64,000 nt of DNA from Mycolicibacterium arenosum (GTDB taxonomy: Bacteria > Actinomycetota > Actinomycetes > Mycobacteriales > Mycobacteriaceae), in the NCBI RefSeq assembly GCF_024320865.1, contig NZ_JANDBD010000004.1, positions 186,001 through 250,000 on the forward strand. The letters are read 5' to 3'. Of the stretch, positions 25,184 to 37,139 are shown one piece after another. The first letter of the stretch is position 1; the number at the start of each line of letters is the position of its first letter. The translations under genes and the position numbers were made by a program. The notes beneath the pieces were generated by a model, which saw only the letters and a program-made list of their open reading frames with translations, did no database searches and had not been told where the DNA came from.

Positions 25184-26723
25184 AGACTTGAGTGCGGCGG
25201 CGTTGGTCGACGCGATCACCGCGCGTGCTCGGGCGTCGGCGTCCGCGGATGCGGAGAGGTACGCGGCGATCGCGGAGTTGGCGCGGCGCCGGCTGCGCGA
25301 CGGCGTGGAGCTCGAGGACGCCGCCGCCGATGCCGTCGACGGGGCGGCCGCGGAGATCGGTGCGGCTCTCAACATCGGTCACGGCCGGGCGCTCGGCGAG
25401 ATCGACATCGCGACCATGCTGCGCGACACGTTCCCGCGCGTGAACGCCCTGTTCCTGCAGGGCGTGGTCACCGGGCGGCGGGTCTGGATCCTGGCGAAGC
25501 GCACCGATCTCGTCGCCGATCCCGACGCCCTGGCGCAGTTGGATCGGGTGCTGGCCGACCGCATCCTCGGGTGGGGCCCGCTCTCGGAGTGGAAGTTCGA
25601 ACAACTCCTCGACGCCGAGATCGCCCGCATCGATCCCGCCGCCGTGCACCGGGTCCGCGAACAGGTCCGCGACCGCGACTTCGTCGTCGGCCGCCACGAC
25701 GGGTCGGGCACCGTGCCCTACTGGGGCCGGATGGCCGGACCCGACGCCGCGATCGCCGTCACCCAGATCCGGCGGATGGCGCGCAGCGTGTGCCCCGACG
25801 ACCCCCGCACCCTCAAACAGCGCCGTGGTGACGCGCACGCCGCGCTGATCGCCGGATCCACCGTCCTGGCGTGTCGATGCGGCAACCCGGACTGCCCCGC
25901 CACCGAGGGGGACGACGCCGCGGCCAGCAGAGTGAGCATCCACGTCATCACCGACCGGGCCACCCTCGACACCGCCCTCAGTGCCAGTGGCGCGGGCGAG
26001 TCCGATCTGCACGGCCCCCGCACCGTGGAGGGCGAACTCGACGAGATCATCGACGAGGTCGAGGAGGACGCCCAGTACGAGGCCGACACCCGCACCGACG
26101 ACCACGTCGAGGAGCCACCGGTCCCCGACCCCGGGCCCGAGTCACGGCCTCTGGCGATCATCCCCGGCCACGGCGTCGTCCCCCCGCCCCTGCTGGCCGA
26201 CCTCATCGCCCGCGGCAGCAGAGCCCGAGCGATCCGAATCCCGAAAGCCGACCCCGACACCGGCTACCGTCCCTCGGCGGCCACCGATCACTTCGTCCGC
26301 CTGCGCGACCTCACCTGCCGGGCACCGGGCTGCGACCGGCTCGCCGAGTTCACCGACATCGACCACACCGTGCCGTATCCGGCGGGGCCGACCCATGCCG
26401 GTGGCCTCAAGTGCGATTGCCGAAAGCACCACCTGATCAAGACGTTCCACGCCGGCTGGTCGGAGGTCCAACTCCCCGACGGGACCGTCATCACCACCAC
26501 CCCCACCGGGCACACCTACACCACCAAGCCCGGCATCACGCTGCTGTTCCCCGACGCCGACATCACCACCCCCGCACCCCGACCCACCCGGCCACCACCG
26601 CCCAGCCCGTACCGCTCCATGATGATGCCCCGCCGAAAACGCACCCGCGCCCAAGCCAAGGCCCAACGCATCAAAGCCGAACGCGCCAAGAACCTCCACG
26701 ACGAGGAACCCCCACCCTTCTGA
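25176..26723 (+). CDS. 13E12-repeat family DUF222/HNH endonuclease-like protein
   Basis: 515-residue protein starting GTG 25176 (MFEDLSAAALVDAITARAR). Residues about 1-330 are the helical DUF222 region; residues about 365-435 are an HNH nuclease-like module with CRAPGC, the DIDH metal motif and CRKHHLIKT. The tail is Pro- and Lys-rich (PRRKRTRAQAKAQR). This is the 13E12 REP family, a multi-copy mycobacterial family with suspected mobile or DNA-repair roles. Codons in the last third end in C almost uniformly, unlike neighbours, hinting at transfer. It occupies the place where M. tuberculosis carries other genes between thioredoxin and suf. Confidence 0.9.
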   Translation: MFEDLSAAALVDAITARARASASADAERYAAIAELARRRLRDGVELEDAAADAVDGAAAEIGAALNIGHGRALGEIDIATMLRDTFPRVNALFLQGVVTGRRVWILAKRTDLVADPDALAQLDRVLADRILGWGPLSEWKFEQLLDAEIARIDPAAVHRVREQVRDRDFVVGRHDGSGTVPYWGRMAGPDAAIAVTQIRRMARSVCPDDPRTLKQRRGDAHAALIAGSTVLACRCGNPDCPATEGDDAAASRVSIHVITDRATLDTALSASGAGESDLHGPRTVEGELDEIIDEVEEDAQYEADTRTDDHVEEPPVPDPGPESRPLAIIPGHGVVPPPLLADLIARGSRARAIRIPKADPDTGYRPSAATDHFVRLRDLTCRAPGCDRLAEFTDIDHTVPYPAGPTHAGGLKCDCRKHHLIKTFHAGWSEVQLPDGTVITTTPTGHTYTTKPGITLLFPDADITTPAPRPTRPPPPSPYRSMMMPRRKRTRAQAKAQRIKAERAKNLHDEEPPPF

Positions 26724-26750
26724 AGTCTCTGCGCGGCGAATCCCGTTGAG

Positions 26751-27098
26751 TTACACCGTGAACCCGAGGGCGCGCAGCTGTTCGCGGCCGTCCTCGGTGA
26801 TCTTGTCCGGGCCCCACGGCGGATTCCAGACCCAGTTGATCTTGATCTCGTTCACCAGCCCGGCACCGACGAGTGCGGTCCGCGACTGGTCCTCGATGAC
26901 GTCCGTCAGCGGACACGCCGCCGAGGTGAGCGTCATGTTGATCAGGGCGACCTTGCCGGACTCGGCCTCTTCCACGTCGAGGCCGTACACCAGCCCGAGG
27001 TCGACGACGTTGATGCCGAGCTCGGGGTCGACGACGTCGCGCATCGCCTCCTCCAGGTCGGCCAGGAACTCCTCGTTGGGAATAGCGGTGTCACTCAT
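26751..27098 (-). CDS. sufT: SufT-type DUF59/MIP18 iron-sulfur assembly protein
   Basis: 115-residue protein of the DUF59 family with DVVDPELGINVVDLGLVYG near residue 20 and the conserved cysteine in TLTSAACPLTDVI (about residue 62). It ends in a WVWNPPWGPDKI segment typical of SufT. It assists iron-sulfur cluster maturation or delivery. ATG 27098 is selected over the longer open frame because the upstream residues read through the sufU spacer. Last gene of the suf operon, 11 bases after sufU; equivalent to Rv1466. Confidence 0.92.
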   Translation of the reverse strand: MSDTAIPNEEFLADLEEAMRDVVDPELGINVVDLGLVYGLDVEEAESGKVALINMTLTSAACPLTDVIEDQSRTALVGAGLVNEIKINWVWNPPWGPDKITEDGREQLRALGFTV

Positions 27099-27109
27099 GG
27101 GCGGTTCTC

Positions 27110-29571
<2,462 letters not shown>

Positions 29572-29575
<4 letters not shown>

Positions 29576-30753
29576 GATTCGGCTGTTCTCTCGGTGATTG
29601 CTAGTTCTCGTTCGATGGCTTCGGTGAGGCGCTCGCGCACGGCGGCTGACGGGATCTTCGCGATGATCTCGCCGAAGAAGCCGCGCACCACCAGGCGACG
29701 GGCCTGTGCCTCGGGGATGCCGCGCGCCCGCAGGTAGAACAACTGCTCGTCGTCGAAACGTCCCGTCGCACTGGCGTGTCCGGCGCCGACGATCTCACCC
29801 GTCTCGATCTCGAGGTTGGGCACCGAGTCGGCGCGGGCGCCGTCGGTGAGCACCAGGTTGCGGTTCACCTCGAAGGTGTCCGTGCCGGTGGCACCGGCCC
29901 GGATCAGCACGTCGCCGATCCACACCGTGTGCGCGTCCGGCTTAGAGGAGTCCGGATCCCCTTGCAGCGCACCCTTGTACAGCACGTCCGACTTACAGTT
30001 GGGGTGCGAGTGGTCGACCAGGAGTCGCGACTCGAAGTGCTGGCCGTCGTCGGCGAAGTAGGTGCCGAGCAGCTTGGCGTCGCCGCCGGAGCCGGTGAAC
30101 CGCACGGTCGCGGTGGTCCGGACGACGTCGCCGCCAAGCGTCACGTTGACGTGGCCGAGCACCGCGTCCTTGCCGAGGGTCGCGTGGTGCGCGCTGACGT
30201 GCACCATGTCGTCGGCCCAGTCCGCGATCCAGATGACGCCGATCCCGGCGGAGTCGCCGACGATGATCTCGACGTTGTCGGCGTAGGTGCCGCTCCCGCG
30301 CAGGTCCACGACGACGATCGCCCGCGACAGTTCCTCGACCCTGATCTGCAGGTGGCCGTACGCCACCTCGCCGGCACCGGGGCCGTTCACCACGATCTCG
30401 ATGGGCTCCGCGACCTCGGTGTCGCGCGGCACCGTGACGATGGTGGCGGTGCCGAACGACGAGAACGCCTGCGCCGCAACTCGATCGGACGGAACGCCGC
30501 CCTGACCGAGCCGCTCGTCACCGCGCTGCACCGTCTCGACGGTGACGCCTGCCGTCTCGGACACCTCGATCAGCGCGCTTCCGGTCGCGGGTGCGGACCC
30601 GTCGTGCAGGCCGCGGAGTCGCTTCAGCGGGGTGAACCGCCACAGCTCGTCGCGGCCGCCCGGTACCTCGAAGGCGTCGACGTCGAACGAGGCGAACAGC
30701 TCGCCCTTGTTCTTGATGATCCCTTCGGCGGCCTCGGTCAGATTGTGGGCCAT
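29572..30753 (-). CDS. sufD: SUF scaffold protein SufD
   Basis: 393-residue beta-helix scaffold protein of the SufBCD complex. The N-terminus [20 protein letters not shown] and the core with SHPNCKSDVLYKGALQG and GHASATGRFDDEQLFYLRARG are typical; the last block resembles the corresponding SufB segment, as expected for paralogous scaffolds. Start ATG 30753 overlaps the sufB stop (TAATG), and the longer frame upstream lies inside sufB. Equivalent to Rv1462. Confidence 0.95.
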
Positions 30754-32186
30754 TAACCGACCGAGCCTTCCATCTGCAGCTCGATGAGCCGGTTGAGCTC
30801 CAGCGCGTACTCCATCGGCAGCTCCTTGGCGATGGGCTCGACGAACCCGCGCACCACCATCGCCATCGCCTCGTCCTCGGTGAGGCCGCGGCTCATCAGG
30901 TAGAACAGCTGATCGTCGCTGACCTTCGACACCGTGGCCTCGTGGCCCATCGTCACGTCGTCCTCGCGGATGTCGACGTACGGGTAGGTGTCGGACCGGC
31001 TGATCGTATCGACAAGCAGCGCATCGCATTTCACGCTCGAGCGGGAGCCGTGGGCACCCTTGTTCACCTGGACGAGTCCGCGGTAGGACGCCCGGCCACC
31101 GCCGCGCGCCACCGACTTGGACACGATGTTGGACGACGTGTTGGGTGCCAGGTGCAGCATCTTGGCACCGGTGTCCTGGTGCTGGCCCGCACCGGCGAAC
31201 GCCACCGAGAGCACTTCGCCCTTGGCGTGCTCACCGGTCATCCACACCGCCGGGTACTTCATGGTGACCTTGGACCCGATGTTGCCGTCGACCCACTCCA
31301 TCGTGGCGCCCGCCTCGGCGCGGGCGCGCTTGGTGACCAGGTTGTAGACGTTGTTCGACCAGTTCTGGATGGTCGTGTAGCGGCACCGGCCACCGGGCTT
31401 GACGATGATCTCGACGACGGCCGAGTGCAGCGAGTCGCTCTTGTAGATCGGCGCGGTGCAGCCCTCGACGTAGTGCACGTAGGCGTCCTCGTCGACGATG
31501 ATCAGCGTGCGCTCGAACTGGCCCATGTTCTCGGTGTTGATCCGGAAGTAGGCCTGCAGCGGGATGTCGACGTGCACGCCCTTCGGGACGTAGATGAACG
31601 AGCCACCCGACCACACCGCGGTGTTGAGCGCGGAGAACTTGTTGTCGCCGGCGGGGATCACCGTGCCGAAGTACTCCTTGAACAGCTCGGGATGCTCGCG
31701 CAGTCCGGAGTCGGTGTCGAGGAAGATGACGCCCTGCGCCTCGAGGTCCTCGCGGATCGAGTGGTACACGACCTCGGACTCGTACTGCGCGGCGACGCCG
31801 GACACCAGGCGCTGCTTCTCCGCCTCGGGGATGCCGAGCTTGTCGTAGGTGTTCTTGATGTCGGCGGGCAGGTCGTCCCAGGTGGCGGCCTGCTTCTCGC
31901 TGGACCGGACGAAGTACTTGATGTTGTCGAAGAAGATGCCCTCGAGGTTGGAACCCCAGTTCGGCATCGGCTTCTTGCCGAACGTCCGCAGCGCCTTCAG
32001 CCGGACGTCCAGCATCCACTCGGGCTCGCTCTTCTTGGCCGAGATGTCGCGCACCACGGCCTCGCTCAGACCGCGCTGGGCACTGGCACCGGCGACGTCG
32101 GAATCCGACCAGCCGTAGCCGTACGTGCCCAGGGACGCGATGGCCTCCTCCTGGGTCAGTTGCGGGGCCTCGGGGGTAGTCGTCAT
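30753..32186 (-). CDS. sufB: SUF scaffold protein SufB (no intein)
   Basis: 477-residue scaffold on which [4Fe-4S] clusters are built. Conserved blocks such as [50 protein letters not shown] and [19 protein letters not shown] are contiguous. The M. tuberculosis SufB (Rv1461) is interrupted by an intein of roughly 360 residues, and nothing similar occurs here. Start ATG 32186; the four-base ATGA overlap with the sufR stop couples it to the regulator. Upstream open frame belongs to sufR in another frame. Confidence 0.97.
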   Translation of the reverse strand: MTTTPEAPQLTQEEAIASLGTYGYGWSDSDVAGASAQRGLSEAVVRDISAKKSEPEWMLDVRLKALRTFGKKPMPNWGSNLEGIFFDNIKYFVRSSEKQAATWDDLPADIKNTYDKLGIPEAEKQRLVSGVAAQYESEVVYHSIREDLEAQGVIFLDTDSGLREHPELFKEYFGTVIPAGDNKFSALNTAVWSGGSFIYVPKGVHVDIPLQAYFRINTENMGQFERTLIIVDEDAYVHYVEGCTAPIYKSDSLHSAVVEIIVKPGGRCRYTTIQNWSNNVYNLVTKRARAEAGATMEWVDGNIGSKVTMKYPAVWMTGEHAKGEVLSVAFAGAGQHQDTGAKMLHLAPNTSSNIVSKSVARGGGRASYRGLVQVNKGAHGSRSSVKCDALLVDTISRSDTYPYVDIREDDVTMGHEATVSKVSDDQLFYLMSRGLTEDEAMAMVVRGFVEPIAKELPMEYALELNRLIELQMEGSVG

Positions 32187-32944
32187 GTCGACGCTCCTTG
32201 CTTGATCGTGGTGGATTCCTCGGCAGGGGCTGAGAGCCGAAGGGTGGGCTGTTCGAGGCTGACGGGAACGTGTGTGGTGCACGCGCAGTCGCCGTTGACG
32301 ATGGTGGCCAGCCGCTGGACGTGCGTGCCCAGGAGTTCGGCGAAGGCCTCGCGTTCGGCGTCGCACAGTTCCGGGAACTCCTCGGCGACGTGCGACACCG
32401 GGCAGTGATGCTGGCAGATCTGCACGCCGCCGATGGGACCGGGTGCCGGCGCGGTGGTGGTGGCGTAGCCGGCGGAGGTCAGCGCCGTCGCGACTCGGTC
32501 CGCCGCGGCCTCCACGTCGCCGTCGCCTGCGTCGTCGACGCCGGACAGGATCGTGTCGATGCGACGCCTGGCGAACGTGCGGATGGCGTCGTCGCCACCG
32601 ATCTCACGTAACTGCCGCATCGCGGCCACGGCCAGGTCGTCGTAGGTGTGATCGAGCTTGGCGCGGCCGGCGGCCGTGATCCGGTACCGCTTCGCGGGCC
32701 TGCCCCTGCCGTTGTGCTGCCAGGCGGCCGCGGCGTTGGATTCGGCGTCGCCGGCGTCGATCAGCGCGTCGAGGTGCCTGCGCACACCCGCCGCTGAGAT
32801 ACCGAGACGCTCGCCGATCTGACCGGCGGTGATGGGACCCTCGACGAGCAGTTGCACGATCGCTCGCCGGGTGTGGCCATCCGAGGACGGCGCGCCGCCT
32901 GCGGGCGCGCCAACGGGGGCATCAGCCACCGGACGGATTTTCAC
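32183..32944 (-). CDS. sufR: SufR, iron-sulfur-binding repressor of the suf operon
   Basis: 253-residue regulator with a DeoR/ArsR-like winged helix (about residues 30-95, [20 protein letters not shown]) and a C-terminal half bearing cysteines in [20 protein letters not shown] and NGDCACTTH. These can hold an iron-sulfur cluster, as shown for SufR of cyanobacteria and mycobacteria. The start is GTG 32944, within a palindrome, and an upstream open frame is non-coding. First gene of the suf operon, so it is likely autoregulated. Equivalent to Rv1460. Confidence 0.93.
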   Translation of the reverse strand: MKIRPVADAPVGAPAGGAPSSDGHTRRAIVQLLVEGPITAGQIGERLGISAAGVRRHLDALIDAGDAESNAAAAWQHNGRGRPAKRYRITAAGRAKLDHTYDDLAVAAMRQLREIGGDDAIRTFARRRIDTILSGVDDAGDGDVEAAADRVATALTSAGYATTTAPAPGPIGGVQICQHHCPVSHVAEEFPELCDAEREAFAELLGTHVQRLATIVNGDCACTTHVPVSLEQPTLRLSAPAEESTTIKQGAST

Positions 32945-32979
32945 AACACCATTGTGACGGAATTCGGCAAACGGGTCTA
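32941..32979 (-). promoter_or_regulatory. suf operon promoter with SufR-type palindrome
   Basis: TCACAA-CACCA-TTGTGA (32941-32957) is a perfect 6-base inverted repeat with a 5-base spacer that includes the sufR GTG. On the minus strand a TAGACC -35 (32979-32974), 17-base spacer and CACAAT -10 (32956-32951) place the start of transcription at or next to the GTG. Binding would cover the -10 and start codon. Confidence 0.65.
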
Positions 32980-33054
32980 GCAAGGTCACCCTTAGCCGAC
33001 CGTCGACATCCTCACACCGGTCGGCGGGAATACGCCGGCCGCTACGCTGCTCCA

Positions 33055-34752
33055 ATGGCAGCCCGCCGCCAGTCCTTCAGTTCGGCCGTCGCCAGGTGGC
33101 ACGCCGACGAGACGGCTGTCGGCTCACCTCTCAACGCCGCCGAGGTCGCCTCGATGCGCCGAACCAGGGTCTTCGGGGCCACCGGCACGGTACTGATGGC
33201 GATCGGCGCGCTCGGCGCAGGGGCCCGGCCGGTGATCCAGGATCCGACGTTCGGGGTGCGGCTGCTGAACCTGCCGTCGCGCATCGCCACGGTGTCGCTG
33301 ACGATGACCACCACCGGCGCCGTGATGATGGCGCTGGCGTGGCTGATGCTCGGCCGGTTCGCCCTGGGTAGGCGGCGCATGTCGCGCAGCCAGATCGACC
33401 GCACCGTGATCCTGTGGGCGCTGCCGCTGCTGATCGCGCCGCCGATGTACAGCAAGGACGTGTACTCCTACCTGGCGCAGAGCCAGATCGCCAAGATGGG
33501 GTTGGACCCCTACCAGGTGGGGCCCGCACCGGGGCTCGGGCTCGATCACGTCTTCACGCTGTCGGTACCGAGCATGTGGCGCGAGACGCCGGCGCCGTAC
33601 GGCCCGCTGTTCCTGTGGCTGGGCAGCGGCATCTCGACCATCACCGGCGACAACATCGTCGCCGCTGTGCTCTGCCATCGGCTCGTCGTGCTGTTCGGGG
33701 TGGGGCTGATCGTCTGGGCCACACCGCGGTTGGCGCGCCGGTGCGGGGTCGCCGAGGTCAGCGCGCTGTGGCTGGGCCCGTGCAACCCGCTGCTCTTCAT
33801 GCACCTGGTCGCCGGTATCCACAACGAGGCGCTGATGCTGGGGCTGATGCTCGCGGGCACCGAGTTCGCGCTGCGCGGTGTGGAGGCCACCGACCGGCTG
33901 ATTCCACGGCCCCCGCACTGGCCGCGCACCCGCGCTGACGCCTCACAGTGGCTGCCACTGGTGATGCTGGTGACCGGCACCGTCCTGATCGCGATGTCAT
34001 CGCAGGTGAAGCTGCCGTCGCTGCTGGCCGTGGGGTTCGTAGCGATGGCACTGGCCTGCCGCTGGGGCGGCACGGTGAAGGCGTTCCTGGTGGCCAGCGT
34101 CTCGCTGTCCGCGATATCGGTGGCGGTGATGGCGCTGGTCGGGTGGGCCAGCGGGCTGGGGTTCGGCTGGATCTTCACGCTCGGCACCGCGAATGTCGTG
34201 CGGTCGTGGATGTCGCCGCCGACGCTCGTCGCGCTGGGCACCGGCCAGGTGGGCATCCTGCTCGGCCTCGGCGACCACACCACCTCGGTGCTGGGCCTGA
34301 CCCGCGCGATGGGTGTGATGATCATCGCAGTCCTGGTGACCTGGCTGTTGCTGGCGGTGCTGCGCGGCCGACTCCACCCGGTGGGCGGTCTCGGCGTGGC
34401 CCTCGGCGCCACCGTTCTGTTCTTCCCCGTGGTGCAACCCTGGTACCTGCTGTGGGCGATCGTGCCGCTCGCGACGTGGGCCACGCGTCCCGGCTTCCGC
34501 GGCACCACGATCACGCTGAGCCTGATCGTGGCCATTTTCGGCCCCACCGCCAACGGCGACCGGTTCACCCTGGTTCAGATCCTCGACGCGACCCTGGCGA
34601 GCGTGCTGATCGTCGCGATCCTCTTCGCCGTGACCTACTCGCGGCTGCCGTGGCGCGGGCTCCCCGAATCGGACAACGGCGCCGCCGAGTCCGCACCCGA
34701 AGCACCTGTGGCCGCACCCGGGAAACCGGACGCCTACGCTGAATCCTCGTGA
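33055..34752 (+). CDS. mptB: Alpha-(1->6)-mannopyranosyltransferase MptB (GT-C type)
   Basis: 565-residue polyprenyl-phosphate-mannose dependent transferase that starts the alpha-1,6-mannan backbone of lipomannan and lipoarabinomannan. At least ten hydrophobic helices are spread along the chain. A conserved acidic loop YSKDVYSYLAQSQIAKMGLD (about residues 140-159) after the second or third helix is the usual GT-C active-site loop. A TACGCT -10 element at 33043-33048 lies six bases before the ATG, predicting a leaderless mRNA. The ABC transporter follows with four-base overlap. Equivalent to Rv1459c, divergent from sufR. Confidence 0.9.
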   Translation: MAARRQSFSSAVARWHADETAVGSPLNAAEVASMRRTRVFGATGTVLMAIGALGAGARPVIQDPTFGVRLLNLPSRIATVSLTMTTTGAVMMALAWLMLGRFALGRRRMSRSQIDRTVILWALPLLIAPPMYSKDVYSYLAQSQIAKMGLDPYQVGPAPGLGLDHVFTLSVPSMWRETPAPYGPLFLWLGSGISTITGDNIVAAVLCHRLVVLFGVGLIVWATPRLARRCGVAEVSALWLGPCNPLLFMHLVAGIHNEALMLGLMLAGTEFALRGVEATDRLIPRPPHWPRTRADASQWLPLVMLVTGTVLIAMSSQVKLPSLLAVGFVAMALACRWGGTVKAFLVASVSLSAISVAVMALVGWASGLGFGWIFTLGTANVVRSWMSPPTLVALGTGQVGILLGLGDHTTSVLGLTRAMGVMIIAVLVTWLLLAVLRGRLHPVGGLGVALGATVLFFPVVQPWYLLWAIVPLATWATRPGFRGTTITLSLIVAIFGPTANGDRFTLVQILDATLASVLIVAILFAVTYSRLPWRGLPESDNGAAESAPEAPVAAPGKPDAYAESS

Positions 34753-35681
34753 CCTCGCGTTCCGATGCCCCGGTGCGGTTGCGCGGGGTTAGCAAGCGGT
34801 ACGGGGCGATCACCGCGGTCGACGGACTCGACCTCGAGGTCGGCCGCGCCGAGGTCCTGGCGCTGCTGGGGCCCAACGGCGCCGGCAAGACCACCACCGT
34901 CGAGATGTGCGAGGGCTTTCTCAAGCCCGACGAGGGCACGATCGAGATCCTGGGCCTCAACCCCGTGACGGACAACGCCGCACTGCGGGAGCGCATCGGG
35001 GTGATGCTGCAGGGCGGCGGCGGCTACCCCGCGGCACGCGCGGGCGAGATGCTGAACCTGGTGGCGTCGTACTCCGCCGATCCACTCGACCCGGCGTGGC
35101 TGATGGAGACGCTCGGCCTGACCGAGGCCGCCCGCACCACCTATCGACGACTGTCGGGTGGCCAGCAGCAGCGCCTGGCGTTGGCATGCGCCGTGGTGGG
35201 CAAGCCGGAACTGGTGTTCCTCGACGAGCCGACCGCCGGAATGGACGCCCACGCCCGAATCGTCGTGTGGGACTTGATCAACGGCCTGCGGCGCGACGGC
35301 GTGACGGTCGTGTTGACCACCCATCAGCTGACCGAGGCGGAGCAGCTCGCCGACCACCTGGTCATCATCGACCACGGCGCCGTGGTCGCCACGGGCACAC
35401 CCGCCGAGCTGATGCAGCGCGGCGCCGAGAACCAGTTGCGTTTCACCGCTCCCCCGAAACTCGATCTGTCGCTGCTGATCTCCGCTCTGCCCGAGAGCTA
35501 CCAGGCGGTCGAGCGGGCGCCGGGCGAATACCTCGTCGAGGGGCACATCGACCCCCAGGTACTGGCCACCGTCACCGCGTGGTGCGCACGACTCGATGTG
35601 CTGGCCACCGACATGCGCGTCGAGACCCGGTCGCTGGAGGACGTGTTCCTGGACCTGACCGGACGGGAGCTGCGATCGTGA
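34749..35681 (+). CDS. ABC transporter ATP-binding protein (Rv1458c-like)
   Basis: 310-residue ATPase with Walker A GPNGAGKTTT (about residues 41-50), the signature LSGGQQQRLALACAV, Walker B LVFLDEPTAGMD and switch His in LTTHQLTEAEQ. The C-terminal 90 residues (after TPAELMQRG) form the extended DrrA/CcmA-type domain found in drug or lipid exporters. GTG start overlaps the mptB stop (GTGA), and the permease start overlaps its own stop in the same way, so the three are one transcript. Substrate unknown; context suggests an envelope glycolipid or intermediate. Confidence 0.92.
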   Translation: MTSRSDAPVRLRGVSKRYGAITAVDGLDLEVGRAEVLALLGPNGAGKTTTVEMCEGFLKPDEGTIEILGLNPVTDNAALRERIGVMLQGGGGYPAARAGEMLNLVASYSADPLDPAWLMETLGLTEAARTTYRRLSGGQQQRLALACAVVGKPELVFLDEPTAGMDAHARIVVWDLINGLRRDGVTVVLTTHQLTEAEQLADHLVIIDHGAVVATGTPAELMQRGAENQLRFTAPPKLDLSLLISALPESYQAVERAPGEYLVEGHIDPQVLATVTAWCARLDVLATDMRVETRSLEDVFLDLTGRELRS

Positions 35682-36460
35682 CGAGCGCCAACCGCTTCGC
35701 GCCGGGCACGTTCACACCGGATCCGCGGCCCGCGACGGTGCCGCGGATGCTGGCCGCACAGTTCCGGCTGGAGCTGAAACTGTTGCTGCGCAACGGCGAA
35801 CAGCTTCTCCTGACGATGTTCATCCCGATCACGCTGTTGGTCGGCCTGGTGCTGTTGCCGATCGGCGAGTCCTTCGGCCAGAACCGCGCCGACACGTTCG
35901 TCCCGGCCATCATGGCGCTGGCGGTGATCTCCACGGCGTTCACCGGGCAGGCGATCGCTGTGGCGTTCGACCGCCGCTACGGAGCGCTCAAGCGCCTCGG
36001 GGCGACCGCGCTGCCGGTGTGGGGCATCATCGCGGGCAAGTCCCTGGCCGTGGTGACCGTGGTCTTCCTGCAGTCGATCCTGTTGGGCGCCATCGGTGTC
36101 GCGTTGGGCTGGCGGCCGAGCCTCGCCGGACTGGTGCTCGGCGGTGTGATCATCGCGCTCGGCACGGCGGTGTTCGCCGCCCTCGGCCTCCTGCTGGGCG
36201 GGACGCTCAAGGCGGAATTGGTGCTGGCGCTGGCCAACCTGCTGTGGTTCGTGTTCGCGGGCATCGGAGCGTTGACGCTGGGCGGCGCGATCGTCCCGGC
36301 GGGTGCGGTGTGGGCGGCCCGTCTGACACCGTCGGGTGCGCTCACCGAGACTCTGTCGCACGCGATGTCTCTGTCGGTCGACTGGTTCGGCATCGCCGTG
36401 CTCGTCGTCTGGGGTGCCGTATCGGCGCTATGCGCGTTGCGCTGGTTCCGCTTCACGTGA
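35678..36460 (+). CDS. ABC-2 type permease (Rv1457c-like)
   Basis: 260-residue integral membrane protein of the ABC-2 family, starting GTG 35678 (MTSANRFAPGTFTPDPRPA). After an N-terminal soluble helix, six hydrophobic stretches follow (around residues 42-62, 78-98, 115-138, 145-172, 178-205 and 232-255) with the cytoplasmic segment AFDRRYGALKRLGATALP between helices 2 and 3. It is the membrane half of an exporter with the ATPase just upstream. The 3' end overlaps the convergent DAPG-hydrolase-like gene by 33 bases. Confidence 0.9.
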   Translation: MTSANRFAPGTFTPDPRPATVPRMLAAQFRLELKLLLRNGEQLLLTMFIPITLLVGLVLLPIGESFGQNRADTFVPAIMALAVISTAFTGQAIAVAFDRRYGALKRLGATALPVWGIIAGKSLAVVTVVFLQSILLGAIGVALGWRPSLAGLVLGGVIIALGTAVFAALGLLLGGTLKAELVLALANLLWFVFAGIGALTLGGAIVPAGAVWAARLTPSGALTETLSHAMSLSVDWFGIAVLVVWGAVSALCALRWFRFT

Positions 36461-37051
36461 GAGCAGCGGCAGCAGGTACTCCAGCTGACCGACCTCCTCG
36501 ATGTTGTGCCGCACCCACGCGCTGACCATGTGATCGGGCAAGCGGCGGCCCAGGAATCGGTTGACCGGTGCCATCACCGCCGCGCGCGCACCGATGTCCA
36601 TGACGCTGACGTAGTGGACGCCGTCGGAACCGGCCGACCACGTGTGCTCCAGCTGGAAGATGGGAATGCCCGCGAGACGCTGCACCAGCCGGATGCCCGT
36701 GGCGTCCAGCTTCTCGACCCGATCGACCACGTCGACGCGGTACTCCGGCTTGCCGCCGAAGGCCTCGACGATGCGGAACCGCGCGCCCTCGGCCGCGCCA
36801 CCACCCGGCGCCGGCCTGTCCAGCGCCCACCGGATGTGGTCGACGGGATGCCAGGCCAGGTAGCGGTCGACGGTCTCGCCGCCGTAGGACATCGTGCCGT
36901 CCAGGTGGCTGAACCAGTCGAGCAGCATCGCCGGTGTCACGTCGGCCAGTGGGCGGTGATCGATGGTGACGCGACGCCGGTGGTGGGCGGCGTGGAGGAA
37001 CTGCACGGTCGCCGTTTCGACGGAGCGGAGTGGGTAGAGCACGGGGACCAT
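36428..37051 (-). CDS. DAPG hydrolase (PhlG)-like protein
   Basis: 207-residue soluble protein. The patterns MLLDWFSHLDGTMSY, DRYLAWHPVDHIRW, IFQLEHTWSAG and AWVRHNIEEVGQLEYLLPLL match the fold of PhlG-like C-C hydrolases, with His and Glu residues at plausible zinc-ligand positions. Assignment is from motif memory and moderate only; such enzymes cleave acyl-phloroglucinol-type substrates, but the natural substrate here is unknown. It is divergent from a TetR regulator with two repeated operators between them, the layout of a ligand-inducible detoxification pair. The pair interrupts an otherwise conserved exporter-ctaA order. Confidence 0.5.
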   Translation of the reverse strand: MVPVLYPLRSVETATVQFLHAAHHRRRVTIDHRPLADVTPAMLLDWFSHLDGTMSYGGETVDRYLAWHPVDHIRWALDRPAPGGGAAEGARFRIVEAFGGKPEYRVDVVDRVEKLDATGIRLVQRLAGIPIFQLEHTWSAGSDGVHYVSVMDIGARAAVMAPVNRFLGRRLPDHMVSAWVRHNIEEVGQLEYLLPLLSREAEPAQRA

Positions 37052-37061
37052 CGGACGCTCC

Positions 37062-37126
37062 TAAGATACGGTGACGTTTCTAATATTCGGACTGTAAGCT
37101 GCGGCCGTAAGATACGCAAGCGTTTC
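37062..37126. promoter_or_regulatory. Paired TetR operators in the divergent interval
   Basis: Two 19-base copies, TAAGATACGGTGACGTTTC (37062-37080) and TAAGATACGCAAGCGTTTC (37108-37126), lie 46 bases apart in the 88-base gap between the divergent hydrolase and TetR genes. Each has internal dyad character (ATACG/CGTTT). One copy is adjacent to each start, as expected for repression of both genes by the regulator. Confidence 0.72.
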
Positions 37127-37139
37127 CTCAGGAGATTCG

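Noticed and set aside
30753..32186. Possible intein in SufB
   Set aside because: All SufB blocks are contiguous and the length (477 residues) is that of an intein-free protein.
34907..35677. Plus-strand extension of the permease inside the ATPase gene
   Set aside because: It overlaps the ABC ATPase in another frame; the permease start GTG 35678 overlaps the ATPase stop in the usual GTGA manner.
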